Part shown: in pieces, positions 1-6,550 of the stretch | Layout of the letters: every line of letters begins with the position of its first letter | Position numbering within the stretch: the stretch's first letter is position 1 | Source of the DNA: JAJPGZ01 sp041167105 | GTDB taxonomy: Bacteria; Verrucomicrobiota; Verrucomicrobiia; Chthoniobacterales; UBA10450 | Direction: 5' to 3' | NCBI GenBank assembly: GCA_041167105.1 | Contig: JBEEGX010000023.1 | Span: 1-6,722 of the forward strand | DNA length: 6,722 nucleotides | Translations under genes and position numbers: made by a program | The notes under the pieces: model-generated | Seen by the model: the letters and a program-made list of their open reading frames with translations, nothing else | What the model was told of the DNA's origin: nothing | Database searches by the model: none

Positions 1-818
1 TCGTTTGCGGTCGTCTTGAGTTGATCGACAAGTTGTTCGATCGACAACGCGGAACGGCTCGGCTGCTTCTTCGCTTTTTCGTAAAGCTCATCGAGACCAA
101 TCGGCAACGTCCCCTCACGCATGTTGATGCCGTCTCGAATTTTCGTGAGATCGAACGGATCGTTCTCGTCACGCTGCTGGTAACGCGCGTTGTACAGATG
201 CATGAGGATGCGTTTGTTAGGCAAATCCGCCTCAAGCATTCCAGTGCGCGCGTAGGTCACGCGCATTGGCAGCGAATCCTCGTTCACCTCGAACACGGTG
301 ATGTTCTCCAGCTTGCTTCCTTCCTTTTTGCCGACGTAAATTTTGCGGCCGGGAAATTGATCGATCACCTGATCGCCGCCGAAGAGCGCCATCGGATCGC
401 GCGTGGCCAGGTCGAAGATTGTCGATCTTAGCTGCATCTGCGCGGCCGGCGCGACCGAAACATTGAGCCACAAACAAATCGCGGTTGCGACGATCGCGAT
501 CCCGGCGAGCGGAATGCAAACGCGCCCGATGCTCACGCCATTGGCGCGCAGCGCGATCAATTCGTTGTCGGCCGAGAGCCGCCCGAAGACGAGCAGGATC
601 GCGGTCAGCATTCCCCACGGGATGGTGAAGATGAGCGAGAACGGCAGAATGTAAGCGATGAAGCTGAGGAGATATTGCAGCGGCACGTCGTGATTCACGA
701 GCAACGGCAGGAGCTTGCGAAAAATATTGCCGACCACGAGCACGAGGCTGAGCACAAAAATCGCGAAGAGAATATTCACGACAAGCTCGCGCATGACAAA
801 GCGGTCGATTAACTTCAC
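1..818 (-). CDS. LptF/LptG (YjgP/YjgQ) family permease, 3' end cut by window edge
   Basis: This is the N-terminal 272 residues of a transmembrane subunit of the LptBFG complex, which extracts lipopolysaccharide from the inner membrane and feeds it to the periplasmic Lpt bridge. The translation begins (V)KLIDRFVMREL, the usual opening of the family. Hydrophobic segments lie at about residues 10-30, 50-78 and 101-122. The conserved stretch GRLSADNELIALRANGVS at 79-96 sits in the cytoplasmic loop before the third segment, and the periplasmic jellyroll starts near residue 125. I chose the GTG at 818 because KLIDR precedes the first membrane segment; an in-frame TAA lies four codons upstream and the next ATG (794) would cut off the conserved opening. 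LptF and LptG cannot be told apart from this half. It is divergent from the L,D-transpeptidase gene, and the 26-base gap (819-844) is too short for two full promoters, so these must overlap coding sequence. No clear promoter is visible. Confidence 0.93.
   Translation of the reverse strand, partial: MKLIDRFVMRELVVNILFAIFVLSLVLVVGNIFRKLLPLLVNHDVPLQYLLSFIAYILPFSLIFTIPWGMLTAILLVFGRLSADNELIALRANGVSIGRVCIPLAGIAIVATAICLWLNVSVAPAAQMQLRSTIFDLATRDPMALFGGDQVIDQFPGRKIYVGKKEGSKLENITVFEVNEDSLPMRVTYARTGMLEADLPNKRILMHLYNARYQQRDENDPFDLTKIRDGINMREGTLPIGLDELYEKAKKQPSRSALSIEQLVDQLKTTAN
420..429 (-). repeat. AAGATCGACA motif copy 1
   Basis: This is an exact copy inside the LptF/G gene, read in the sense orientation as the codons for L130-R-S-T133. 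It carries the longer form AAGATCGACAATC. Confidence 0.9.
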
Positions 819-844
819 GCGCTTTCGTTAAATCCGTTTCGCCA

Positions 845-1612
845 ATGAAACAAGTCGTCGGCCTCGCAATCCTCGCATGGAACATGTCGATCTTGCGGGT
901 GACCGCCGCGAATCTGCCGGGCGAAGGCGAATCGTATTTGAATGAATTGGGAGTGCGCCAGTGCGTGGTCGTTCTTACCGCCTCGTTGTCTACGACGAAT
1001 GGAACGATGTTATTGTTCGAACGTGATGCGCTTTTTTCCGATTGGAAGTTGCGACGATCTGCCATTCCCGTGGTTGTCGGGAAACGCGGGCTCGCATGGG
1101 GCTACGGAATCGCCGGCGAGTACGGTCGCAAGGGTCGGAATATGAAACACGAAGGCGACAACAAAGCGCCCGCAGGAGTGTTTGAATTGCGCGGTGTCTT
1201 CGGATATGCGGCGCGCGCTGAAACGAAGATGCCTTACCAGCAAGTTACGTCCGACATTCTCTGCATCGATGATCCGCAGTCGCGCCGCTACAATCAGCTC
1301 ATCAATCAACGCACGGTCGCCGATCGCGATTGGCGTAGCGCCGAACAAATGCGACGCAATGACGTTCGTTACAAATGGGGCGTGCTCGTAGCTCAAAATG
1401 AAGATGCAAAACCGCAAGATGGCTCATGCATTTTTCTTCATGTGTGGATTGGACCAAACGTGCCGACAGTCGGCTGCACCGCGATGGCCGAGAAAGACAT
1501 GGTCGATCTAATTCGCTGGCTCAATCCCGCGAGTAATCCGCTACTCGTTCAGATGCCACGAAAATCCTACGAGCAACATCGCGACAAGTGGAATTTGCCG
1601 CCGTTGCGCTAA
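845..1612 (+). CDS. L,D-transpeptidase (YkuD family)
   Basis: This is a 255-residue exported L,D-transpeptidase. The family uses a catalytic cysteine to form 3-3 peptidoglycan cross-links or to attach proteins to peptidoglycan in the periplasm. The hallmark is visible near the C-terminus: FLHVWIGPNVPTVGCTAM at about 197-214, supplying the catalytic pair H199 and C211 in the HxxnnnnnnxGC arrangement. The first 22 residues are hydrophobic and end TAA, which reads as a weak signal peptide. The middle (KHEGDNKAPAGVFEL, 101-115) matches the substrate-side KxGDxxTPxGxF-like segment of the family. The start is the first ATG of the frame after the divergent permease; no Shine-Dalgarno is evident. It lies 12 bases before the flavoenzyme gene and is probably the first gene of the operon. 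The spacing and GPxxPTxGC pattern resemble the COG3786-type branch, but that placement is a judgement by eye. Confidence 0.9.
   Translation: MKQVVGLAILAWNMSILRVTAANLPGEGESYLNELGVRQCVVVLTASLSTTNGTMLLFERDALFSDWKLRRSAIPVVVGKRGLAWGYGIAGEYGRKGRNMKHEGDNKAPAGVFELRGVFGYAARAETKMPYQQVTSDILCIDDPQSRRYNQLINQRTVADRDWRSAEQMRRNDVRYKWGVLVAQNEDAKPQDGSCIFLHVWIGPNVPTVGCTAMAEKDMVDLIRWLNPASNPLLVQMPRKSYEQHRDKWNLPPLR
885..894 (-). repeat. AAGATCGACA motif copy 2
   Basis: This is an exact copy, antisense within the signal-peptide region of the L,D-transpeptidase gene, read as M14-S-I-L17. Confidence 0.9.
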
Positions 1613-1615
1613 GAT

Positions 1616-1625
1616 AAGATCGACA
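1616..1625 (+). repeat. AAGATCGACA motif copy 3, overlapping a start codon
   Basis: The motif fills the 12-base gap between the transpeptidase stop (TAA, 1610-1612) and the flavoenzyme ATG; its last A is the A of that ATG. It occupies the position where a Shine-Dalgarno would be. Confidence 0.9.
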
Positions 1626-2905
1626 TGTACGACGTCGCGATCATCGGAGGCGGGCCGGCTGGAAGCACGGTGGCGACTTTGCTCGCGCGCGCGGGACGTC
1701 GCGTCGTCGTCTTTGAACGTGAAAAATTTCCGCGGTTCCACATCGGCGAATCGTTGCTGCCCTTCAGCATGAAAGCGTTTGGGCGCATGGATCTGATCGA
1801 GAAATTCGAGCGCGCCGGATTTCAGCGAAAGTACGGCGGCGAATTTTTCAGCGCCTGCTGCGATACGCCGATTCGTTTTTATTTTAAAGATGCGTGGCGC
1901 TCGCAGACGGAATATTCCTATCAGGTCACGCGTTCCGAATTCGACAAGCTCCTGCTCGATCATGCGCGCGAGAGCGGCACGGAAGTGCGCGAACAAACGA
2001 CGGTCGCGCGCGTCGATTTCGCGAACGAACATGTCGATCTTGCATTGGCCAGCGGCGAGAATGTGCAGGCGCGTTACGTCATCGACGCAAGCGGACGCAA
2101 CTCTGTTCTCGGCAACAAATTCAATCTCAAGCGCGTCTATCGGCATCTGCAGAAGTTGTCGATCTTCGCGCATTACGATGGAATGAGCCGCGAAGAAGGA
2201 ATCAATGGCACCCTCACCAGTCTCGTTAGGGCAGAAGACCGCTGGTTCTGGATGATTCCCTTAACGCCCACACGGACGAGCGTCGGCGTCGTGCTCGACA
2301 ACGAGACATTCAAGCGCTCGAAAAAATCGCCGGAAGAATTTCTGGAAGAATCAATCGGCGAGCAGCCCATCCTGACCGCGCGCATGCAAAACGCGCAGCG
2401 CGTTTCCGACGTGCATGTCGCCGCCGATTTCTCTTATCGCCACAAAAAACTTTTCGGCGATCGCTGGTTGCTCGTCGGCGACGCGGCGGGATTCATCGAT
2501 CCGATTTTCAGCAGCGGCGTTTTTCTCGCAGTCTTCAGCGGCGAGCTTGCGGCTGATGCGTTGCACGAAATCCTCGAGCGTCCCGCAAGATCGACATCTT
2601 TATTTCGCGCATACGAGCGCAAAGTGAATCGCGCGATGGACGTCTATCTGCGCTTCATCGACGCGTGGTACACGAAAGAGTTCATCGAAGTTTTTTCGGC
2701 GCCGCGCGAGTTCCTCAATTTGCCGCCGGCAGTAAACGCCGTTCTCGGCGGTAACATTGGAAACGAGTTCGCGATCAAATGGCGCATGTGGGTTTTCTAT
2801 TTTCTTGTTTGGTTACAGCGCCACATCGCGATCGTCCCGCGACTTTCACTCGTACCGAACCGCGACATCTCCCCTACTCCACAACCGGCGCCCGCCGTTT
2901 CATGA
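1625..2905 (+). CDS. FAD-dependent oxidoreductase, flavin-dependent halogenase-like
   Basis: This is a 426-residue flavoprotein of the halogenase/geranylgeranyl-reductase superfamily. It has the N-terminal Rossmann motif GGGPAGS (8-14) with an acidic end of strand two (E31), the segment PRFHIGESLLP (36-46), DASGR (154-158), and the FAD-contacting GDAAGFIDPIFSSGV (285-299). WFWMIP at 207-212 fits the WxWxIP signature of flavin-dependent halogenases. K69 in GFQRKYGGEF sits where the FxxKxG motif of the ChlA/CndH-type enzymes places the catalytic lysine. Together these favour a halogenase-like enzyme, though related oxidoreductases that do not halogenate share much of the pattern and the substrate is unknown. 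The tail (about 411-426) is proline-rich and looks disordered. The start is the ATG directly before YDVAIIGGG. The stop overlaps the next gene's start by ATGA, implying translational coupling. Such enzymes occur in aryl-polyene and xanthomonadin clusters alongside MMPL and LolA genes, as here. Confidence 0.85.
   Translation: MYDVAIIGGGPAGSTVATLLARAGRRVVVFEREKFPRFHIGESLLPFSMKAFGRMDLIEKFERAGFQRKYGGEFFSACCDTPIRFYFKDAWRSQTEYSYQVTRSEFDKLLLDHARESGTEVREQTTVARVDFANEHVDLALASGENVQARYVIDASGRNSVLGNKFNLKRVYRHLQKLSIFAHYDGMSREEGINGTLTSLVRAEDRWFWMIPLTPTRTSVGVVLDNETFKRSKKSPEEFLEESIGEQPILTARMQNAQRVSDVHVAADFSYRHKKLFGDRWLLVGDAAGFIDPIFSSGVFLAVFSGELAADALHEILERPARSTSLFRAYERKVNRAMDVYLRFIDAWYTKEFIEVFSAPREFLNLPPAVNAVLGGNIGNEFAIKWRMWVFYFLVWLQRHIAIVPRLSLVPNRDISPTPQPAPAVS
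2032..2041 (-). repeat. AAGATCGACA motif copy 4
   Basis: This is an exact copy, antisense in the flavoenzyme gene, read as V137-D-L139. The phase differs from that of copy 5. Confidence 0.9.
2157..2166 (-). repeat. AAGATCGACA motif copy 5
   Basis: This is an exact copy, antisense in the flavoenzyme gene, read as L178-S-I-F181. It is the only copy with G before the core. Confidence 0.9.
2587..2596 (+). repeat. AAGATCGACA motif copy 6
   Basis: This is an exact copy, sense in the flavoenzyme gene, read as A321-R-S-T324. Confidence 0.9.
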
Positions 2906-3315
2906 GAATATTTCTCGCAGCGCTGGCGCTGCTCGGCCTAACAAGCTGCTCGTTTTCCTCGCCGCACAAGTTCGCCGAGCCGGGCAAACACTGGCAAACG
3001 CGCAGCGGACAACTTCAATACAAGAACGTAGGCAGAACCGTGGTCGGCGATGTCGTGATTCGTTATTCGAAGCATGGCGACTTCGAGTTGACGTTTTCGA
3101 AAGGTCCCGGCATCCCGATGCTCACGATTCAACAGAACGAACAATTCGCGCACGTCACCGGGCCGCTTGCGCGACTTGGCTGGACTGGCCGCGTCGATCA
3201 TGCGCCGCAACAACTGCGCGGCTGGTTGAGTTTGCGCGACGTGCTCATTCACGCGCAAGATCGACATGTGATTTCGCATCAGACCGGCGCGGAAACATTT
3301 CAGTTTCGTTTTTAA
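2902..3315 (+). CDS. Small outer-membrane-type lipoprotein, possibly LolB/DUF3261-like
   Basis: This is a 137-residue predicted lipoprotein. The N-terminus MRIFLAALALLGLTSC is a short type II signal peptide with a clean lipobox L13-T-S-C16. C16 is followed by S, so the Asp+2 inner-membrane retention signal is absent and sorting to the outer membrane is expected if the usual rule applies. The mature part is short, with no membrane segment and alternating-hydrophobic strands (for example GDVVIRYSKHGDFELTFSK at 49-67), suggesting a small beta-sheet protein. Its place between a halogenase-like flavoenzyme and an MMPL exporter is where aryl-polyene-type clusters often carry a DUF3261 lipoprotein with a LolB-like fold, so that is the favoured guess, but I see no diagnostic motif. 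I chose the ATG at 2902 because it begins the signal peptide and makes a four-base ATGA overlap with the preceding stop. The frame is open further upstream but only across the flavoenzyme gene. Confidence 0.8.
   Translation: MRIFLAALALLGLTSCSFSSPHKFAEPGKHWQTRSGQLQYKNVGRTVVGDVVIRYSKHGDFELTFSKGPGIPMLTIQQNEQFAHVTGPLARLGWTGRVDHAPQQLRGWLSLRDVLIHAQDRHVISHQTGAETFQFRF
3257..3266 (+). repeat. AAGATCGACA motif copy 7
   Basis: This is an exact copy, sense near the 3' end of the lipoprotein gene, read as Q119-D-R-H122. It is the only copy in this phase. Confidence 0.9.
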
Positions 3316-3320
3316 AGCGC

Positions 3321-5816
3321 ATGCGTTTCAGCGAGCGCGTCGCCCACATCGTTACCGCCCGCCGCGGGTGGCTTTGGCTCGGCGTTATCGCGCTGGTCGT
3401 GATTTGCTTGACGATTCTTGTCACGCGTATCTCGCTCGACAGCGATGTGCTGAACATGTTGCCGGGAAAGTTCAGCTCGGTCGAAGGCCTGAAGATTTAC
3501 AATCGCGACTTCGAGCAAACACGCGAGCTGACGTTTGCCTTGCAATGTCAGCCTAACGACGTCGATAAACTCGACGAATTCGCGCCCGTCTTCGCGGAAA
3601 ATCTGCGGAAGCAGCCGTGGTGCGAGCGCGTGCTCCCCGGTTCGCCCATGGAAACGCCGGAAGGCGTGCACGATTTGCAGGCGATGGCCGTGCCGTTGCT
3701 GCTCAATCTCGAGCCGAATGCTTTCGAGAGTACGATGTCGATCTTGCAGCCGGAAAAAATTCGCGAACGCCTGCATCGTTTCCGCGGCGAAATCGAAGCC
3801 GGCTCCCCGCGTGCGCAATTTCAGCTCGAGTTCGATCCGTTAGGCGTAATCGCGCCGGCGTTGAAACCATTCGCCGAGAACAGCGCCATCGAAGACGAGC
3901 AACCTCTCACCTCGCCCGATCGGACGATGCGCGTGTTTCTCACAGTGACGAATCAACGCTCGGTCAGCGCGTTCGAGTGCCAGCGTTTGATGCGCGAAGT
4001 GAATTCGTTTCGTGCGCATGCGAGCGAGGGCTGGATCGGCGGGCCGTTGCAGGTGCTCGTGACCGGCCGGGCAGCGTACGTCGCTGAGATTTCGTTGAGC
4101 ATGCGTTATGATATTATCGCGACGCTGTTCAGCTCGATCCTGCTAGTCGGCGCAATTTTCTTCGCCGGATTTCGCCGCTGGATTCCGTTGCTTGGGATGG
4201 GCTTCGCACTTTTGCTTTCGTGTCTGGTCGCGCTTGCGCTCGGTCTGCTCATTTTCGGTCGACTCAACATGGTGACGGTCGGCTTTAGCGCGATCCTGGT
4301 GGGCCTCGGCGTCGATTTTGCGATTTTGATTTTGGGTCGCTACCAACAAGCGCGTATCGATGGCGAAGATTTTCAGACGGCCATTGCGACAGCGATCGCG
4401 AAGTTAGGTCGCGCGGTTTTCTTCGGCGCACTCACGACCGCGGTTGGATTTCTGGCGCTCGCGCTCAGCGGTTCGAGCGGTTTCTCACAGCTCGGCGTGC
4501 TGATTGCGATCGGTATTCTCTTCGCCGGCTTTTTCATGTGCACGATTTTGTTTTTGTTTTTGCCGAAGCAGCAACCACCGCTGCGACACGATTGGATTTT
4601 TGAATTGGTAAAACGTTACGTGCGATCGGCGGTGAATCGGCCGCGCCCGATTTTGACGATGTCGATCTTGGTCTTGTCGATCTTAACCGTGTTCGGTTTT
4701 TCGCCGTGGCCGCCGGTGCCGTTCGATTCGAGCACGCGCGGGCTCGAGCCGAAGAACAGCAACGCCGCGCGCGCGCTCAAAGCGATCATGAGCAGCATGC
4801 CGACGCGATGGGAGCCGGTGCTGGCGATCGTGCGCGCGCCTAACGAACAGGTGTTGCACGACGACTGGCGAAAGATTTCGACGCATTGGGCGCAGCTTCA
4901 GCGTGAGGGCAAGATTAAAGGCTTCACCACGCCGGTCGCATTGGTTTCGTCGCCGCAGTGGATGCAAACAAATCGCGAACGATTGCGCGCGATTGATTTT
5001 GCAAAGACACGCGAAGCTCTGGCGCGCGCGATTGATGAAGAAGGTTTTAGCCGCGATTCCTTCACGAACGCGTTCAAGCTGCTCGACGAGCTGCAAGCGG
5101 TTGTCGATCTTGCAATGCCTTTGCCGCATTGGCGGGACAAACTTCCGAGATCGTCGAGCTGGTGGTTTCTGGTCGATCGCTATTTCGCGCAGGATCCGTT
5201 GCTCACGACCGGCTTTGTCACGACGAGTACGCCAGTGCAATCGCACGCCGATTACGACACGCTCAGCCGCGAGCTTCCGCCTAACGATGTGTCGATCGTG
5301 CTCTCGGGCTGGAGTTACACCCTGGCGAATCTTTTGCCGTGGGCGCAACATCAGTTGCTCATGATCAGCGCGTTGATGGCGCTGTTCGATGCGGTGTTAC
5401 TAGCGTTGCTCTATCGCGACTGGCGTTTGTGGTTGATTCAGGAAATCACGCTCGTATTCGGTGTGGGTGCAATGCTGGCGACGATGAAATTGTTTAATGT
5501 GCCGTTGACCTTGCTGAATGTGCTCGCTTTTCGGCTCGTGCTGGCGATCGGCGTCGATTACGGCATCTACGTCATTCTCATTTGGCAAAAGGCGCGCGAG
5601 ATCGAACACGATGTCGCGGGCGTAGTGAAGCCGGTGTTGCTCGCGGGACTGACGGCGGTGAGCGGGTTCGGCTCGTTAGGCCTGGCGAAAAATCCCTCGT
5701 TGAGCGGCCTAGGCATCGCGTGCGCGATTGGAATTTTCTGGAGTTTAGTGGCAACGATTTTCTTTACCTTGCCGGCGATCGCGGCAGCTAAGCCGCGGAC
5801 ATGGCACCAATCGTAA
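3321..5816 (+). CDS. MMPL/RND superfamily exporter (predicted lipid exporter)
   Basis: This is an 831-residue inner-membrane pump with the duplicated RND architecture. The first half has TM1 at about 18-36, a periplasmic domain at 37-260 and a membrane bundle at about 263-415. The second half has a membrane segment at about 443-461, a periplasmic domain at 465-670 and a bundle at about 676-822. Each bundle carries the family's acidic signature in its fourth helix position: GLGVDFAILILGRY (328-341, D332) and AIGVDYGIYVILIW (742-755, D746), which are proton-relay candidates. The size and two-half layout match MMPL-type lipid exporters such as those in aryl-polyene clusters and HpnN-like pumps; the cargo is not readable from sequence. 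I chose the ATG at 3321 because it starts the short cytoplasmic leader before TM1 and lies 5 bases after the lipoprotein stop. The frame is open back to 2757, but that extension only shadows the preceding two genes. Its TAA stop is the start of a repeat motif copy. Confidence 0.92.
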   Translation: MRFSERVAHIVTARRGWLWLGVIALVVICLTILVTRISLDSDVLNMLPGKFSSVEGLKIYNRDFEQTRELTFALQCQPNDVDKLDEFAPVFAENLRKQPWCERVLPGSPMETPEGVHDLQAMAVPLLLNLEPNAFESTMSILQPEKIRERLHRFRGEIEAGSPRAQFQLEFDPLGVIAPALKPFAENSAIEDEQPLTSPDRTMRVFLTVTNQRSVSAFECQRLMREVNSFRAHASEGWIGGPLQVLVTGRAAYVAEISLSMRYDIIATLFSSILLVGAIFFAGFRRWIPLLGMGFALLLSCLVALALGLLIFGRLNMVTVGFSAILVGLGVDFAILILGRYQQARIDGEDFQTAIATAIAKLGRAVFFGALTTAVGFLALALSGSSGFSQLGVLIAIGILFAGFFMCTILFLFLPKQQPPLRHDWIFELVKRYVRSAVNRPRPILTMSILVLSILTVFGFSPWPPVPFDSSTRGLEPKNSNAARALKAIMSSMPTRWEPVLAIVRAPNEQVLHDDWRKISTHWAQLQREGKIKGFTTPVALVSSPQWMQTNRERLRAIDFAKTREALARAIDEEGFSRDSFTNAFKLLDELQAVVDLAMPLPHWRDKLPRSSSWWFLVDRYFAQDPLLTTGFVTTSTPVQSHADYDTLSRELPPNDVSIVLSGWSYTLANLLPWAQHQLLMISALMALFDAVLLALLYRDWRLWLIQEITLVFGVGAMLATMKLFNVPLTLLNVLAFRLVLAIGVDYGIYVILIWQKAREIEHDVAGVVKPVLLAGLTAVSGFGSLGLAKNPSLSGLGIACAIGIFWSLVATIFFTLPAIAAAKPRTWHQS
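3736..3745 (-). repeat. AAGATCGACA motif copy 8
   Basis: This is an exact copy, antisense in the exporter gene, read as M139-S-I-L142 in the first periplasmic domain. Confidence 0.9.
4660..4669 (-). repeat. AAGATCGACA motif copy 9 (first of a tandem pair)
   Basis: This is an exact copy, antisense, read as M447-S-I-L450 in the first membrane segment of the exporter's second half. The next copy starts exactly 15 bases later. Confidence 0.9.
4675..4684 (-). repeat. AAGATCGACA motif copy 10 (second of a tandem pair)
   Basis: This is an exact copy, antisense, read as L452-S-I-L455. Together with copy 9 it gives MSILVLSIL within a membrane helix. Confidence 0.9.
5102..5111 (-). repeat. AAGATCGACA motif copy 11
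   Basis: This is an exact copy, antisense in the exporter gene, read as V595-D-L597 in the second periplasmic domain. Confidence 0.9.
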
Positions 5817-5824
5817 GATCGACA
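5815..5824 (+). repeat. AAGATCGACA motif copy 12, overlapping a stop codon
   Basis: The exporter's TAA (5814-5816) runs into the motif as TAAGATCGACA. The motif ends three bases before the LolA ATG at 5828, again in the Shine-Dalgarno position. It carries the longer form AAGATCGACAATC. Confidence 0.9.
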
Positions 5825-5827
5825 ATC

Positions 5828-6484
5828 ATGCGTGCGTTTATCTTCGTTTTTCTTTTACTGATCAACGCGATCGATGCGGCGTCGTTATCGCCCGCGGAGG
5901 TGAAGGACCTGCTGGAGAAGACTCGTGCGCGCCGCGCTTCGTCGCCGCATGTGCAGGCGGATTTTCGGGAAGAGAAGACGCTGCACTTGATGGCGAAGCC
6001 GATCGTGAACAGCGGCAAAGTTTGGTTCGAAGCGCCGAACAAGTTCCGGCGTGAAGTGCGCGGGAATTCGCCGAGTACGACGGTGAGCGATGGACAACAA
6101 CTGTGGATTTATTATCCGCAATTCAAGTCGGCGGAGCGTTATTCGTTAGGAAAACATTCACCGGTCGATTCCGTGATCGCGGCGATCAACACGGCGCTCA
6201 ATCTGCAAGACGTGGAGAACACATTTCAGATCACTGCGGCAAAGATCGACAATCACTACGAGCTCGAGCTGACGCCGCGCAGCGCCTCGATGAAACGGAT
6301 GTTTTCCAAATTCAATTTGCGTCTGAACGACGACCTGCTGGCCGAGCGCACGGAAATGATGCAGCCGAATGGCGATCGCGTGGTCACGACGTATTCAAAT
6401 CAATCGCGCGCGCCTGTCGCAAGATCGACATTCGACTTTACGCCGCCGCCCGGAACGGAAGTGACAACGCCGCTGGGCCGTTAG
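5828..6484 (+). CDS. LolA-like outer-membrane lipoprotein carrier
   Basis: This is a 218-residue periplasmic protein of the LolA superfamily. LolA carries lipoproteins from the inner to the outer membrane; versions sitting beside MMPL exporters are thought to carry other lipids. Residues 1-18 (MRAFIFVFLLLINAIDAA) form a signal peptide with an AxA-like end. The mature protein shows the family pattern: an N-terminal helix (SPAEVKDLLEKTRAR), QADFREEKTL (43-52), GKVWFEAPNKFRREV (63-77), VSDGQQLWIYYPQ (86-98) and a C-terminal strand region. I prefer ATG 5828 over the in-frame ATG at 5801: the earlier start would put nine extra residues, including an Arg, before the signal peptide and overlap the exporter gene. 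No Shine-Dalgarno is visible. It is the last gene of the plus-strand operon, 11 bases after the exporter, and is followed by a hairpin at 6497-6530. The neighbour set suggests a dedicated rather than housekeeping LolA. Confidence 0.88.
   Translation: MRAFIFVFLLLINAIDAASLSPAEVKDLLEKTRARRASSPHVQADFREEKTLHLMAKPIVNSGKVWFEAPNKFRREVRGNSPSTTVSDGQQLWIYYPQFKSAERYSLGKHSPVDSVIAAINTALNLQDVENTFQITAAKIDNHYELELTPRSASMKRMFSKFNLRLNDDLLAERTEMMQPNGDRVVTTYSNQSRAPVARSTFDFTPPPGTEVTTPLGR
6242..6251 (+). repeat. AAGATCGACA motif copy 13
   Basis: This is an exact copy, sense in the LolA gene, read as K139-I-D-N142. It is the only copy in this phase and carries the longer form AAGATCGACAATCAC. Confidence 0.9.
6421..6430 (+). 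repeat. AAGATCGACA motif copy 14
   Basis: This is an exact copy, sense in the LolA gene, read as A198-R-S-T201. Confidence 0.9.
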
Positions 6485-6496
6485 GCCAAAAGACAA

Positions 6497-6530
6497 ACGC
6501 CGCGCTGATCGGATGCGACCAGCGCGGCGT
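6497..6530. terminator. Strong stem-loop between convergent genes, probable terminator
   Basis: ACGCCGCGCTG (6497-6507) and CAGCGCGGCGT (6520-6530) form a perfect 11-bp stem with a 12-base loop. Read on the minus strand the stem is followed by TTTGTCTTTT (6496 down to 6487), a fair U-rich tail, so it best serves the dockerin gene coming from the right. On the plus strand the tail GTAATTGTCG is weak, so termination of the LolA transcript there may need Rho or rely on the hairpin alone. It lies 12 bases after the LolA stop and 28 bases after the dockerin gene stop. Confidence 0.8.
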
Positions 6531-6535
6531 GTAAT

Positions 6536-6545
6536 TGTCGATCTT
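6536..6545 (-). repeat. AAGATCGACA motif copy 15 (first of a tandem pair)
   Basis: This is an exact copy lying entirely between genes, just after the hairpin. The next copy begins exactly 15 bases later. Confidence 0.9.
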
Positions 6546-6550
6546 GTGAT

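Noticed and set aside
21..50. TTGATCGACA at 21 and TCGATCGACA at 38-47 as further motif copies
   Set aside because: Each has two mismatches to the core and they fall in ordinary LptF/G codons, so they are not counted.
232..1065. Open frame on the minus strand across the permease and transpeptidase genes
   Set aside because: Its translation is low-complexity and Arg-rich. The same strand in another frame gives a clear LptF/G protein, and the part beyond 818 is antisense to the transpeptidase.
2757..3320. N-terminal extension of the exporter frame to 1019 residues
   Set aside because: The extension overlaps the flavoenzyme and lipoprotein genes in another frame, is rich in Arg and Ser without family resemblance, and precedes a normal RND start at 3321.
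4683..5351. 222-residue minus-strand open frame inside the exporter gene
   Set aside because: It is a composition shadow: Arg-rich, no motifs, and antisense to a well-supported RND domain.
2457..6379. GCGATCGC (the cyanobacterial HIP1 word) at 2457, 4392, 5775 and 6372
   Set aside because: Four copies are above a uniform expectation, but many near variants of CGATCG and GCGAT occur across the window, so this looks like general composition bias rather than a held word.
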